Assembly: GCF_949774925.1 (NCBI RefSeq)
Contig: NZ_OX458932.1
Location: 434,001-498,000, forward strand
Origin: Candidatus Methylacidiphilum fumarolicum
GTDB lineage: Bacteria > Verrucomicrobiota > Verrucomicrobiia > Methylacidiphilales > Methylacidiphilaceae
DNA length: 64,000 nucleotides
Reading direction: 5' to 3'
This document shows, in pieces, positions 36,063-46,065 of the stretch; position 1 is the stretch's first letter; each line of letters begins with the position of its first letter. The translations under genes and the position numbers were made by a program. The notes beneath the pieces were generated by a model. It ran no database searches. It had not been told where the DNA came from and saw nothing but the letters and a program-made list of their open reading frames with translations.

Positions 36063-36749
36063 TTATTTGATACCAAAAAACTCGGCTCGACACCAACTGA
36101 CAGCGTAATGGACAAGCTCTTCGGTTGATTTGATTTTCAATTTTTCCTTGATTGAACTTCTATAGGATTCGACAGTTTTAATACTAATATGAAGCTGTTC
36201 GGCAATCTGTCTGATGCCAAGTCCTTTGCCTATCAGTTGGAAAATTTCAAATTCCCTGTTGCTTAGAAGCTGGGTGGGATTATTTATTGATTTTTGGTTC
36301 TTAGAAGAGATATTGGAAATAATTTCATTAGAGACCCTTGGGCTGACGGCTATTTCTCCCCTGGAGACTTTGTAAATGGCCTCGATCAGTTTTTCCACTC
36401 CTTCAGTTTTCATCACATAGCCTCTAGCCCCTGCTTTCAAAGCCCTTTCTGCATAAATCATTTCATCATGCATCGAAAAAACAAGATTAGAAACATTTGG
36501 ATAAGCAAAACGAATATCTCGTATCAATTCTAAACCATTTTTACCAGGCATCGAGAGGTTTATAATGGCTACATCGGGTAGTGTCTTTCCTATCTTTTCA
36601 AATCCATCGTAGGCATTGCTAGCTTCTCCACAAACTATGATGTTCTTCTCTTTACTTAGCAATTGAGCAATTCCTTCCCGAACTATCGGATGATCATCCA
36701 CAATGAATACTTTAATTTTCTCTGTTCTTGTCTTATTCTTGATTTCCAT
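36063..36749 (-). CDS. NarL/LuxR-type response regulator lacking the phospho-acceptor Asp
   Basis: An N-terminal receiver (IKVFIVDDHPIVREGIAQLL with the acidic pair) is followed by a LuxR-type helix-turn-helix (LSNREFEIFQLIGKG, IRQIAEQLHISIKTVESYRS). The beta3 segment reads DVAIINLSMPGKNG: the phosphorylated Asp expected before LSMPG is Asn. The Lys of the receiver (GYVMKTEG) is kept. It may act without phosphorylation. I chose the ATG at 36749 with AAGGAG 5 bp upstream (228 aa). No sensor kinase is adjacent; targets are unknown. Confidence 0.88.
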   Translation of the reverse strand: MEIKNKTRTEKIKVFIVDDHPIVREGIAQLLSKEKNIIVCGEASNAYDGFEKIGKTLPDVAIINLSMPGKNGLELIRDIRFAYPNVSNLVFSMHDEMIYAERALKAGARGYVMKTEGVEKLIEAIYKVSRGEIAVSPRVSNEIISNISSKNQKSINNPTQLLSNREFEIFQLIGKGLGIRQIAEQLHISIKTVESYRSSIKEKLKIKSTEELVHYAVSWCRAEFFGIK

Positions 36750-37134
36750 TATCTCCTTGGACAATAGAAGTTATTTTCAAATTCAGCTATTTTTTTTGAT
36801 GCTCTTCCTTCTTTGAACATTAAAGATTGATCTAAAAATCTTCTAACCTTTTTAACCAAAGAAGGTTGCAACTTTGTTTGTTTTTGTTTTCATGAAACTA
36901 AACATATTATTAAGTATTTAAAGTAGAATCAATGCAACTATTTTATTATAGGATAATGTGATGCAAATATCTTTTCTTTGATTTTAAAAACCCATATACT
37001 ACTTCTTTTGTATCTGAGTTACTGCCTAACGACTTTTTGCTGTGGTTATTATATGGCAATATAAGAAAAAGGGAACATTGAATAAAAAATAAAAGCCATT
37101 TTTGATTCGGACTGTGATAAACTTAAGGATTTAG
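36750..37134. promoter_or_regulatory. Divergent intergenic region
   Basis: AT-rich 385 bp between the minus-strand regulator and the plus-strand menaquinone genes. It must contain both promoters; no site stands out clearly enough to place, and no small gene is supported. Confidence 0.4.
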
Positions 37135-37689
37135 ATGAGAATTGTTATTGGAATCACAGGGGCAAGTGGGGCTATATATGCTCAAAGATTACTCCATTTC
37201 CTATCATCGACCGAACATGAGATCCATGTTATCATAAGCAATCGTGGCAAACAGGTGATCGGTCTAGAATTAGGCAGAAATCTTGAAATTCCTAAAAAAT
37301 TTGGCTTATACAGTGATAACACAATGGAGGCACCCTTTGTCAGTGGTTCATCCAGATTCGATGCTATGGTAATTATTCCCTGCTCAATGGGCACGGTTGG
37401 TCGTATTGCTCAAGGAATTTCTAATTCAACGATTACTCGCAGTGCAGACGTGTTCTTAAAAGAAAGAAGAAAGCTCATCTTGGTTATTCGAGAAACCCCA
37501 CTCCATTTGATCCATCTTCGCAACCTTGCCACTTTAACTGAAGCCGGCGCCTTAATCTTACCAGCCTGTCCCTCTTTTTATGGCCTTCCATCCACCATTG
37601 AGGAGCTTGTTGATTCGGTCAACGCCAGGGTATTGGATCATCTTGGTATAGAAAATTCTTTGTCAGTCCGCTGGAGAGAGCATTTCTAG
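37135..37689 (+). CDS. ubiX: UbiX-like flavin prenyltransferase
   Basis: UbiX-family enzymes prenylate FMN, making the cofactor for UbiD-type decarboxylases. The N-terminus IVIGITGASGAIYAQRLL is the family FMN-binding start; later motifs are VIIPCSMGTVGRIAQG, ERRKLILVIRETPLHLIHLRN and ILPACPSFYG. The 184-aa length is typical. Placed before a UbiA-like gene and mqnE, it most likely serves menaquinone synthesis by the futalosine route (the role named MqnM elsewhere) rather than ubiquinone. Confidence 0.93.
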   Translation: MRIVIGITGASGAIYAQRLLHFLSSTEHEIHVIISNRGKQVIGLELGRNLEIPKKFGLYSDNTMEAPFVSGSSRFDAMVIIPCSMGTVGRIAQGISNSTITRSADVFLKERRKLILVIRETPLHLIHLRNLATLTEAGALILPACPSFYGLPSTIEELVDSVNARVLDHLGIENSLSVRWREHF

Positions 37690-37707
37690 AGATAAGGAGA
37701 GGGGCCT

Positions 37708-38580
37708 TTGAAAAGCTACTGGGTCAAGCTGAAAAATCTTCTTGAGCTTGTAAAGTTTTCTCACACGCTTTTTGCCCTGCCTTTTGCTTTGAGTTCCATG
37801 ATGGTTGCTGCCTGGGGGTTGCCGTCCTTAAGGACTTTGATTGGCATTCTTTTGTGTATGGTAGCCGCGAGGACCATGGCTATGGCCTTCAATCGGTATC
37901 TTGATTGGGAATACGATAAACAAAATCCCAGAACCCAGAATAGATCAAAATTAGCGACCAAAAGACAAGTCCTCATCTTAGGGATCATTTCTCTAGTAAT
38001 TTTTGAAATCAGTGCCGCCTCGCTGAATTTCCTTTGTTTTGCCTTATCGCCTGTGGCTGCTTTTTTGATCGTATTCTATTCTTTTACAAAACGGTTTAGT
38101 CCTTATTCTCATGCCGTACTTGGAGTCTGCCTTAGTCTTGCCCCTCTTGGAGCATGGGTTGCAGTCAAAGGCTCTTTTGCCAGCATGCTTCCGTTTTTGC
38201 TTTCTTTAGCTGTCTTTTTCTGGACTTTTGGTTTTGATATCATTTATGCTTTGCAGGATGTGGAATTTGATAGGCGCTTTGGTTTATATTCGTTGCCAGC
38301 TCAATTTGGAGAAGGTGTATCATTGAAAATAGCAGCACTTCTACATTTTCTAGCATGGATAGGTTGGGCTTTTTTTGGATTCATCGGAGGACTAAGGTGG
38401 CCTTATTGGATAGCCCTTGTAGTGGTGGCTTGCATTCTTGGGTCTGAACATGTGATGAGCAGAAAAAGAGAGCAAGCCAAGATAGAAAAAATATTTTTTG
38501 AACTCAATGCCTGGGTTAGCGTATTTATTTTCGTAGGAATCCTTCTTAGTATTGGAATACAAGGATATGGAAAGCAATGA
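37708..38580 (+). CDS. mqnP: UbiA-family prenyltransferase, likely MqnP
   Basis: This integral membrane enzyme (about 8-9 hydrophobic segments, 290 aa) attaches the polyprenyl tail to an aromatic acid. The first Asp-rich motif is NRYLDWEYDKQNPRTQNR (~residue 69) and the second is DIIYALQDVEFDRRFGL (~180), as in UbiA. The start is TTG at 37708 with AAGGAGAGG 7 bp upstream. The UbiX-UbiA-MqnE order argues for the futalosine pathway (prenylation of 1,4-dihydroxy-6-naphthoate). The gene overlaps mqnE by 14 bp. Confidence 0.88.
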   Translation: MKSYWVKLKNLLELVKFSHTLFALPFALSSMMVAAWGLPSLRTLIGILLCMVAARTMAMAFNRYLDWEYDKQNPRTQNRSKLATKRQVLILGIISLVIFEISAASLNFLCFALSPVAAFLIVFYSFTKRFSPYSHAVLGVCLSLAPLGAWVAVKGSFASMLPFLLSLAVFFWTFGFDIIYALQDVEFDRRFGLYSLPAQFGEGVSLKIAALLHFLAWIGWAFFGFIGGLRWPYWIALVVVACILGSEHVMSRKREQAKIEKIFFELNAWVSVFIFVGILLSIGIQGYGKQ

Positions 38581-39775
38581 GAGAGACTATAAAAGATTGT
38601 TGGATCGGTCGATTCGCCTTGGGTTAACAGATATCCTAGAGAAGGTTAATGAGGGACAGAGACTAAATTTTAAAGATGCCCTCCGTCTTTACCAATGCGA
38701 AGATCTCAATTTCTTAGGCGCTCTTGCTGATAGTGTTGCAAGAAAAAAGAATGGAGAGCAGGCCAGTTATATCCTGAACCGCTACCTTAACTATTCAAAC
38801 ATTTGCATTTTAAGCTGCCAATTCTGTGCCTTTTATAGGCGGGAAAACCAACCTGGATCCTTTACTGAATCAATAGACCAGCTTGTTAATGAAGCAGAAG
38901 AAGCGGCAGTAAATGGCGCCACAGAAGTGCATTGTGTCGGTGGGCTGCATCCAAAACTTCCCTATTCCTATTACCTTGAGTTGGTCCGTGCTATTAAACA
39001 AAGAGTTCCTCAAATGATGATGAAAGCTTTCACGGCCGTAGAAATAAGACATTTAGCAAAAAGAATTGCCAAAAAACCAATTGTGGAAGTCCTTCATGAT
39101 CTTGCGTCAGCAGGCCTGGATGCGTTGACAGGAGGCGGAGCGGAGATATTTGATCCAGAGGTACGTCGTCAAATCTGTTTAGGTAAGGAGTCGGCTGAGG
39201 AATGGCTGGAAGTTCATCGCCATTGGCATAATCTTGGGAAAAAAAGTACGGCTACGATGCTTTTTGGCCATGTGGAAACATTCCCCCAGCGTATAGATCA
39301 TTTGTTTAGGCTTAGGGGTCTGCAAGAAGAAACAGGTGGGTTCTGTGCCTTCATTCCTTTTGCCTTCGAACCAGCCAATACTAAACTAAGTCATGTTCGA
39401 AAGGCATCCAGTGTCGATTTTTTGAAAACAATTGCTCTCAGTAGGCTTTGTTTGGATAACTTTGACCATATTACCGCATACTGGATTAGTTCTGGCATGG
39501 CGATAGGAGAGCTTGCTTTAAATTTTGGAGCGGATGATTTACATGGTACGATCGATAAAGAAAAGATATTCCACATGGCTGGAGCTAATACACCTCCAGG
39601 GCAACCGGTTGAGGCCCTAAAAAAGGCCATTGAAAATGCTGGCAAAATCCCCGTGCGCCGGGATACCTATTACCGTATCATCGAACCGATTCCTTTGCGC
39701 AATGAAAACGGTTCTTCCAATCCATCTAAAGGCAAAGTCAAGAATAATAAGGAAACACTCCGGAAAATCCCTTAG
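38567..39775 (+). CDS. mqnE: Aminofutalosine synthase MqnE (radical SAM)
   Basis: MqnE joins an adenosyl radical to the chorismate-derived enol ether to make aminofutalosine in menaquinone synthesis. The cluster motif CILSCQFCAFYR (CxxxCxxC) is near residue 83. Family motifs follow: EVHCVGGLHPKLPYSYYLEL, LTGGGAEIFDPEVR and the C-terminal GANTPPGQPVEAL and RRDTYYRI. I chose the ATG at 38567 (MESNERDYKRLLDRS), overlapping mqnP; about 402 aa. MqnC, the related cyclase, is less likely because of the GGGAEIF motif and the neighbours. Confidence 0.9.
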   Translation: MESNERDYKRLLDRSIRLGLTDILEKVNEGQRLNFKDALRLYQCEDLNFLGALADSVARKKNGEQASYILNRYLNYSNICILSCQFCAFYRRENQPGSFTESIDQLVNEAEEAAVNGATEVHCVGGLHPKLPYSYYLELVRAIKQRVPQMMMKAFTAVEIRHLAKRIAKKPIVEVLHDLASAGLDALTGGGAEIFDPEVRRQICLGKESAEEWLEVHRHWHNLGKKSTATMLFGHVETFPQRIDHLFRLRGLQEETGGFCAFIPFAFEPANTKLSHVRKASSVDFLKTIALSRLCLDNFDHITAYWISSGMAIGELALNFGADDLHGTIDKEKIFHMAGANTPPGQPVEALKKAIENAGKIPVRRDTYYRIIEPIPLRNENGSSNPSKGKVKNNKETLRKIP

Positions 39776-39839
39776 CTTTTGTTTGCAAGAAATTACTTGT
39801 AATGGTATTTTGTAATAAAAAAAAATTGTATATCTTCTT

Positions 39840-41903
39840 ATGTCTAAATCATCGATGCCATTTCCAAAAATGAAAAAAAATACGTCCTCAAGAAGGAATG
39901 ATTCATCGAAAAACGAACCAGGTGGAGAATCTAATTGGAAAGGTTTTCTTTTTTTTCTAGTATCCATTCTCTTTGTGGTCCTTGCTTATTATGTTAGTGT
40001 CAATCAGGGACCAGGGATAGAACAGAAATCTCTTCCTCAATTAACACGACTTTTGGACCAAGGAAGGGTAAAGTCCTTGGTGTTTATACGAGATACTTCT
40101 ACAGGTCAGACTTTTCTGGAGGGAAGGTATACACGACCTGCAGGGCCAACAGAAAATGCTGAAATCATTGTCCCTTTTAGAACTGTTGTTGATTTGGAGT
40201 TTAACAGAGACTTAAAACAATTTCTTGCATCCAAGGGCTTTCCAGAGATTGATGTCAAAGTCGTTCATAATTTTTGGGGACAGGCTTTTTTAAGTGTGCT
40301 GCCTTTTTTGCTCTTTATATTGGCTCTCTATTTTCTTTTTCGCCAACAGATCCGGATGGCTGGGAGAGGTGCTTTTAGTTTTGGAAAGAGTCGAGCCAGA
40401 CTTTTAAGTGGTGGTAAAACAAAGGTCACTTTTAAAGATGTAGCTGGGGTAGAAGAGGCAAAAGAGGAGGTCCAGGAATTAGTAGAATTTCTCAAGGACC
40501 CTAAGAAGTTTCAAAAACTTGGTGGAAGAATTCCTAAAGGTGTTCTTATGGTAGGCCCTCCAGGCACAGGCAAGACCCTCTTAGCAAAAGCTATTGCGGG
40601 TGAAGCGGATGTTCCTTTTTTCAGTATCAGTGGTTCTGACTTCGTTGAAATGTTTGTGGGGGTTGGGGCTTCGCGAGTTCGTGATATGTTCGAGCAAGCT
40701 AGGCGTCATGCTCCTTGTATTGTGTTCATTGATGAAATTGATGCTGTAGGGCGAGCTCGTGGCACTGGGCTTGGAGGCGGTCATGATGAAAGAGAGCAGA
40801 CATTAAATGCTCTTCTTGTTGAGATGGATGGTATCGAATCGCAAGAAGGAGTCATTGTCATTGCGGCAACGAATAGAAAGGATGTTCTGGATCCTGCGTT
40901 GTTGCGGCCTGGAAGATTCGATCGGGAAGTACGCGTTAATCTTCCCGATATTCGTGGACGGGAACAGATTCTTAGAGTGCATGCACAGAAAATTAAGCTT
41001 TCTAAGAGTGCTGATCTCACCGCTCTGGCGAGGGGGACTCCAGGATTTTCAGGGGCCGAGCTGGCTAACTTAATAAATGAGGCAGCTCTTATTGCAGCTA
41101 AGAAAGGCAAAGAGAGCGTGGATCAGCCTGATTTAGAAGAAGCCAGAGACAAAGTTAGATGGGGGAAGGAGCGGAGGAGTCTTGCGATGAGTGAAGAAGA
41201 GCGTAAGACTACCGCTTATCATGAGGCAGGTCATGCCGTACTTAATGTCCTGTTGGAAAATACCGATCCTATCCATAAAGTTACAATCATTCCCAGAGGA
41301 CCGGCTCTCGGTGTGACGATGATGCTTCCGGCTTCTGATAAATACAATGCCCGAAAGAAAGAGGTTCTTGATGATCTTTGTGTGGCAATGGGAGGAAGGG
41401 TGGCTGAAGAGGTGTTTCTTGGAGATATTTCGAGTGGGGCCAGTGGGGATATTCGCCAAGCCACATGGTATGCGCGTAAGATGGTTTGTGAATGGGGAAT
41501 GAGTGAAAAGCTGGGAATGGTTCATTATTCCGATGACTCTTCAATGGTTTTCCTCGGTAGAGAACTGGGAACAGCAAGGGGGTATAGTGAAGCGACTGCG
41601 CGTGCTATTGACCAAGAAGTCCAACATTTTATCCAGACAGCTTACGAAAAAGCTAAAAGGATCATTCTTGAGCATAAAGACAAAGTAGAAGCATTAGCTC
41701 AAGCCCTTCTCGAATATGAGACACTCAATGCCGAGCAGGTTATTGAGATTGTTAAAACAGGGAAGATGACCAATCCTCCAACAAAAAATACACCATCTTT
41801 ACCTTCTAACAATGTGGCTGAGTCGACGAAGAATCCTACTCAACAAGAAGAAGCAAGAAAAAATGATGGGCTCTTACCAGGGCTTGAGGGAGCTCCCGCA
41901 TAA
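39840..41903 (+). CDS. ftsH: FtsH, membrane AAA protease
   Basis: ATP-dependent zinc protease for membrane and regulatory proteins. Two membrane segments (~38-58 and ~148-166) frame the periplasmic domain. The AAA module has Walker A GPPGTGKT (~239), Walker B IVFIDEID (~298), and the second region of homology [20 protein letters not shown]. The zinc site HEAGH is near 462. The N-terminus has a polar Lys/Ser-rich extension and the C-terminus an Asn/Thr-rich tail. 687 aa, ATG at 39840, 64 bp after mqnE. All catalytic motifs look intact. Confidence 0.97.
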   Translation: MSKSSMPFPKMKKNTSSRRNDSSKNEPGGESNWKGFLFFLVSILFVVLAYYVSVNQGPGIEQKSLPQLTRLLDQGRVKSLVFIRDTSTGQTFLEGRYTRPAGPTENAEIIVPFRTVVDLEFNRDLKQFLASKGFPEIDVKVVHNFWGQAFLSVLPFLLFILALYFLFRQQIRMAGRGAFSFGKSRARLLSGGKTKVTFKDVAGVEEAKEEVQELVEFLKDPKKFQKLGGRIPKGVLMVGPPGTGKTLLAKAIAGEADVPFFSISGSDFVEMFVGVGASRVRDMFEQARRHAPCIVFIDEIDAVGRARGTGLGGGHDEREQTLNALLVEMDGIESQEGVIVIAATNRKDVLDPALLRPGRFDREVRVNLPDIRGREQILRVHAQKIKLSKSADLTALARGTPGFSGAELANLINEAALIAAKKGKESVDQPDLEEARDKVRWGKERRSLAMSEEERKTTAYHEAGHAVLNVLLENTDPIHKVTIIPRGPALGVTMMLPASDKYNARKKEVLDDLCVAMGGRVAEEVFLGDISSGASGDIRQATWYARKMVCEWGMSEKLGMVHYSDDSSMVFLGRELGTARGYSEATARAIDQEVQHFIQTAYEKAKRIILEHKDKVEALAQALLEYETLNAEQVIEIVKTGKMTNPPTKNTPSLPSNNVAESTKNPTQQEEARKNDGLLPGLEGAPA

Positions 41904-42044
41904 TTGTTGATAGGGAAGGATGGTATGCTGAACTGATAATCAGTACAGCACCATAGGAACTTTCTGTACAGAAGGGCGGTGAATAGTTTCCATAACAATT
42001 GCGCTTTCTTGTGCGGTAATATATATATTTTGAATCTATCTCGC

Positions 42045-42644
42045 AAGAAAGTCAGCATTCAAGAGGCGCTGAGTTCCTAGGAGTTCCTGCCCAAACGCTA
42101 CGGCGATGGAGACTTGAGGGTAAATTCTTTTGCCTCATGCCCGCATGGCGGGCGCACGTCAGTAATAGGATCTTGCACGGTTGCGTCCAGAACATTTCTG
42201 GCCAAAACCGAAGCCAACTGGTGTAAGATTGCCTATGCCAGTGTTTTCAGCCTCGACCAAAAGGACGAGCTGGAAGGGCAGAAATAAGTGCTTGCAGCTG
42301 TTCTGTGCCCGCCAGGGCTGGACGTTCGAGGCCGTTCGCGGATGTAGGGTCCGGTATGAACTCTCACACGAAGGGCCTCAAGCGGCTGCTTGATGCCGTC
42401 ATCGGTGATAAGATTGGGCAGCTGATCATCCCCCCACAAGGACTGGCTGTTGTGCTTTGGTACGGATCTGGTGTTCGCCATCTGCGAGGCAAAAAACGTG
42501 GAAGTGATCCTTATCAACCAAGGGGAGGAGACGACTTTCTAGGAAGATTTGACCAAGGACGTCCTGGAAATTATCACGGTGTTCTGTGCTCGGCTATACG
42601 GGAATCACTATTCAAAGAAAATTGATGCTAGAGTTGTAACTTAA
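42045..42644 (+). pseudogene. tnpA: Degenerate IS607-family serine resolvase (TnpA)
   Basis: Reading across frames: KKVSIQEA, then FLGVPAQTLRRWRLEGKF (the MerR-like helix of IS607 TnpA), then YASVFSLDQKDELE (resolvase catalytic segment, Tyr-Ala-x-Val-Ser/Phe-Ser), then VGSGMNSHTKGLKRLLDAVI, IGQLIIPHKDW, ICEAKNVEVILINQGEE and VLEIITVFCARLYGNHYSKK. At least three frameshifts and an internal stop break it. It ends at 42644, 84 bp before IS-A copy 2. The partner TnpB gene is not found here. The order of motifs makes the call firm although no long open frame exists. Confidence 0.82.
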
Positions 42645-42727
42645 TTAATTTATTGATATCTTAAGGAAAATTGTTTTCCTCTGCTGCTTGATTGATGAAT
42701 TAAATACAACGGAAAAACGAGGGTTAA

Positions 42728-44545
42728 CCCATCTTCCGCAACGTTGCGTCATAAGTGATTGCAACAGAACGAAATAGATTTTTCGTTCTGCCTACATTGC
42801 CCACTTGGGCGGAGAAGCGAAGAGAGAAAGTAGATCGAGCTTTTGAAGCAGGGCATTCAACTCTGGGGGAATCTGAGAGAAGAGCCCAATCAGCGGTTGT
42901 CTTTTTAGAGAGAGGTTGACCAAGCGGATCGTCTGAAGACGCCGAAGCACCTTGGGCACCTCTTCGGTAAAGCCCTTGGCCACCCATTCGGCTCCGAGCC
43001 GCGCGGAATCATCCAGAAGGCAAGGAAGCAGATCCTTACATGGTTGCGGACTCGGTCCGGTCGCCAGTGATAGACGGGAAGGACTTCCAGGTAACTCTTG
43101 AGCTCCGAGAAAGCGGCTTCGACCACAGCCAGCTGCTTATAGTGGTGAGCACCGCCTGGCCCGAAGCCTTGGTCGCCGGGAGATTGGTCTCCAAGAGATA
43201 CCAGCCGTCAGTCGCCTCTTCTTCCTTGACCCGCTCCTGATCCAGTTTCCACCAGAACCGGCCGCCTGCGTCGACGCCGTACTGGAAGTATTTGTGCGCT
43301 TGGAGCCTCTGCAGCGCTCGGCCAACCCGGCTGCCGAGATTCACGGGATTCACCTGCCGGCGTGCCGCCTTCGTGATCTGGCGGAGCACCTCTTCTGCTT
43401 GAGCAATGCGGCTTTGCCGCCGTTCGCGGTCCCGCTGAGCCCGCCATTCTCCCCCCGCAATGACATAGCGCACTCCCTCCTGTTCGATCTCCAGTACCCG
43501 CGTCCAGTCCGTTAGCCAAAGCTGTCGGTCTTCAGGCAGACGACTGAGAATCTCCAGAAGCTTGGCCCGAGTCGACCAGGTCACGTACTCCAGCTCCATG
43601 CCAGTCAGGATCTCCAAGTTCCACCAACTCCTCATCCCCCCATCGAAGACGAAGGTCGCCTCTTGGATCCCAAACCTCCGTCTGAGCGTGACCAAGAGCC
43701 CCGTCAAGGTCGTGCGGTCCGCCCGATTCCCTCTCAGCACTTCCACATGGAACGGAATCCCCCGACCATCCGTAGCCACCGCAAGAAGAACTTGGCGCCG
43801 ATCCTGCCGGTGATCCCGACTATAGCCATATTGCGCTAGTCCCTCAGGGCCCTCCCCTTCGAAGTAAACACTCGAAAGATCATAGAGCACCAGGCTCGCC
43901 CCCTGCGGCTGACTCCCTTGGTAAAGCTTCTTCTCAATCCCGCTCCAACAGCCATTCAACTCATCCATCGCCCGGGAGAGCTCGTCCTCATCCAGATCCT
44001 TCTCCTCAAGCCCACAAGCCTTAGCCAGAAGGGTCCCCCGCGCTTCCTCCCGAAGGGCCAGCTTCGAGGAAGGAAAGAGAATCCGGCCAAAGATTATTGC
44101 CTTCAAAAGCCTTCGTTTCCGCTCCGAGCCAACACTGGCAAAGACTTCATCGAGGCCAAAGCGATCCCAGGCTTCTTCGAGAACGGCCAATCCTCCGTAA
44201 TCAAGTGCCTCCTGGACTTCGAGCCCCTCTACAGGAACAAGACGCTTCTTTTGCAAGGCCGCTGCCAGCACTTCCCGAGCTTCTTCCGGCAACCGGGTCA
44301 CGTTGGCGATCCGGCGTGTCTTCACCTGCTTCCCCACCCGGTAGGACTCTCGGACAATATAGGATCGATAAATCTTCCCTTTGTGGCGTGTGCGGACCTC
44401 CTGCAAGTACATGCCTACCTGACTAACATATTTTCTCCACGATGCCAACAAAATAATAAAAGAAAAATAAATTATTTAGTCCTACACGAATATACATAAG
44501 TCATTGATACATCAACAAAATGGTCAAAAACTTGCGGAAGATGGG
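42728..44545 (-). mobile_element. IS-A copy 2 (IS1634-like), inverted
   Basis: Same 14-bp ends and 1,818-bp length as copy 1, opposite orientation. Flanks differ: TTAA (42724-42727) on the left and CTAG (44546-44549) on the right. The right flank is the reverse transcriptase gene of a group II intron; the left is AT-rich sequence after the IS607 remnant. Without matching flanks, the insertion site has been rearranged. Confidence 0.92.
42792..44412 (-). pseudogene. IS-A copy 2 transposase, two frameshifts
   Basis: Nearly identical to copy 1 over the first ~430 codons. One C is missing in the CACCACT run near 43142-43146 (copy 1 has CACCCACT), after which the frame reads ISSWLW instead of HYKQLDVVEAAF. 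A 2-bp gain near 43005-43012 shifts it again. The C-terminal piece KGFTEEVPKVLRRLQTIRL to ASPPKWAM ends at 42792. These lesions differ from that of copy 1, so the copies broke independently. Confidence 0.88.
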
Positions 44546-45531
44546 CTAGCTACGCCCCGTGATGGGCTTGTAGCAGAGATCAAAGGTGTAGCCGAGAAAA
44601 TCGAATCTCTGCTCCGGCACTCGGCAGATCCGGGTCTTTTCCGAGTTTACCCTAAGCCCGATCCGCGTCATGATCTGTTCCATTGATTTTCTTGCTTCCT
44701 GGGCGGAGCGGCGGCAGAGAATCACCTAGTCGTCGGCTTACGAAACGATTCGCGCCTTTTACTTTGCTTCCCAGCCTTGCCGCTTCCAGTCCAAAATAAA
44801 CCGCCTCATATAGAGGTTGGCCAGGAGTGGAGAGAGGGGGGCTCCTTGCGGGGTCCCCCGCCCGCTATCCTTGGCCTGGGTCCGCCGCTGCTTCCTCCCA
44901 TCCTCGTCTTCTTCTTCGACGGCCATCTCCAACCATGCCTTCAACAGAGCGAGCATCGTCCCGTCGGAGATCCGTCGGGCCAGGCTCTTAAGAAGTGGAT
45001 CATGGGGAATGCTATCGAAGTAGCCGCAGAGGTCGGCGTCGATCACCTCAGTATAGCCCTTCCTTAGGAGGGCATGCACCTGCTTTACCGCGTCCAGGGC
45101 GCTTCGCCCTTCTCGGTAGGCATACTGTTCTTCCGGTAAATCGACCTCGAAGATCGGTGCCAGCACAAGGACCGCTGCCATCTGTGCCACCCGATCCCGG
45201 ATCGTCGGTACCCCTAAGGGCCTCTGCTTTCCGTCGGGTTGGGAATCCATACCCGCCGAACCGCTTCCGGCATATAGGTCTTGTTGCGGAGTTCCTCCGC
45301 CAGTCGATCCAACCAGCCATCCACACCCTCTTCCTCGATCCGCTCAAACCTCTGCCCATCCACTCCGGCCGCTCCGCCGTTCTTCCGGCAGACTACCCAG
45401 GCGTGTTCGAGCACGTCCTTGCGGTAGAGCTTGTCGTAGAGAGTATAGAAGCGATAGGTCAGATTTGCCTTCGCTTTCTCCTGCAACGCCATCTGGAGCT
45501 TCCAAACACTCTCGGGAGGTTCTAGACTCAC
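44546..45531 (-). pseudogene. ltrA: Group II intron reverse transcriptase/maturase, inactivated and truncated
   Basis: RT motifs in order: LYDKLYRKDVLEHAW, GAAGVDGQRFE, AVRRVWIPNP, then a frameshift near 45245, KQRPLGVPTIRDRV, IDADLCGYFDSIPHDPLL, GTPQGAPLSPLLANLYM. After a stop at 44759-44761 the frame continues ARIVS-stop-ADD-stop-VILCRRSAQ, so the catalytic YADDF has stops at the Tyr and Phe positions. LRVNSEKTRIC and FDFLGYTFDLCYKPITG follow up to the IS-A junction. It cannot make active RT. Confidence 0.9.
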
Positions 45532-46053
45532 TGCCAATCTCCCTGCTCTCGCTCTTTCGGGCGTTTCCCTTGAACTAAGGTCCCTTCCCTCCATCGGCCT
45601 TTCTCCGACTTCCCAGGTACTATGGACCTATCCGATTCCCACCTGATTCCGCTCCGTCCCTCGCAGGGCAGCGGTCGGTCAGCCTGGCTCCGCCAGGCTC
45701 CCAACCAGATGGGCCTCCCGTGTTGATGCATCTCCCTTTGCAGGCATGTCGTCGCCCAATACCCCGGCGGCTTTCCCCAGTGCATCCATTGCTCTCCTTC
45801 CCGGGGAAACATCGGCCTTCGCCTTTTCCGCACCAGCTCGGCGTCCGCGTTGCCCTTTTCGAGACTTTGTTCAGCGTTCATTTGCATTACGGCCTGCTTG
45901 CTCGCTGACCCGCTATTCCGGGCCTTTTTCCCAGAGGCTTCGACCACCAGCGTTGCCGTCAGTAGCCGCCCCAGGCGCTTCCGGCTGGAGCAATAGTTGC
46001 CGGGAGGGGTTCACTTCCACCCCACTGGGCGATGCACCCTTTCCACGGCGCAC
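44546..46053 (-). mobile_element. 5' part of a group II intron (class C-like), cut by IS-A
   Basis: On the minus strand the element begins GTGCGCC at 46053, the GUGYG consensus of group II intron 5' ends, directly after CCCATCTTCCGC. About 520 bp of GC-rich, structured 5' RNA region precede the reverse transcriptase gene. The element stops at 44546 where IS-A copy 2 begins, so RT domain X and intron domains V-VI are missing. Assignment to class C rests on the short ORF start (MSLEPPESV...) and a target inside an inverted-repeat end; it is inferred. Confidence 0.8.
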
Positions 46054-46065
46054 GCGGAAGATGGG
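46054..46065 (-). repeat. IS-A-like terminal repeat used as intron target
   Basis: CCCATCTTCCGC (minus strand) equals the first 12 bases of the IS-A terminal repeat; the next bases are the intron start GTGCGCC instead of AAG or AAC. The outer flank is GTAA. I infer that a fourth IS-A copy, or one of its ends, received the intron between base 12 and 13. Confidence 0.65.

Noticed and set aside
41927-41949. Hairpin after ftsH as a terminator
   Set aside because: The stem has a mismatch and no T tract follows; too weak to list.
35132-44549. A clean inversion between IS-A copies 1 and 2 explaining the CTAG flanks
   Set aside because: CTAG would match, but it would join the reverse transcriptase gene to the middle of IS-B as the original target, which is implausible; the copy 2/copy 3 exchange fits better.
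45528-45947. 139-aa minus-strand frame in the intron 5' region
   Set aside because: This is the structured RNA part of the group II intron; the frame has no protein motif.
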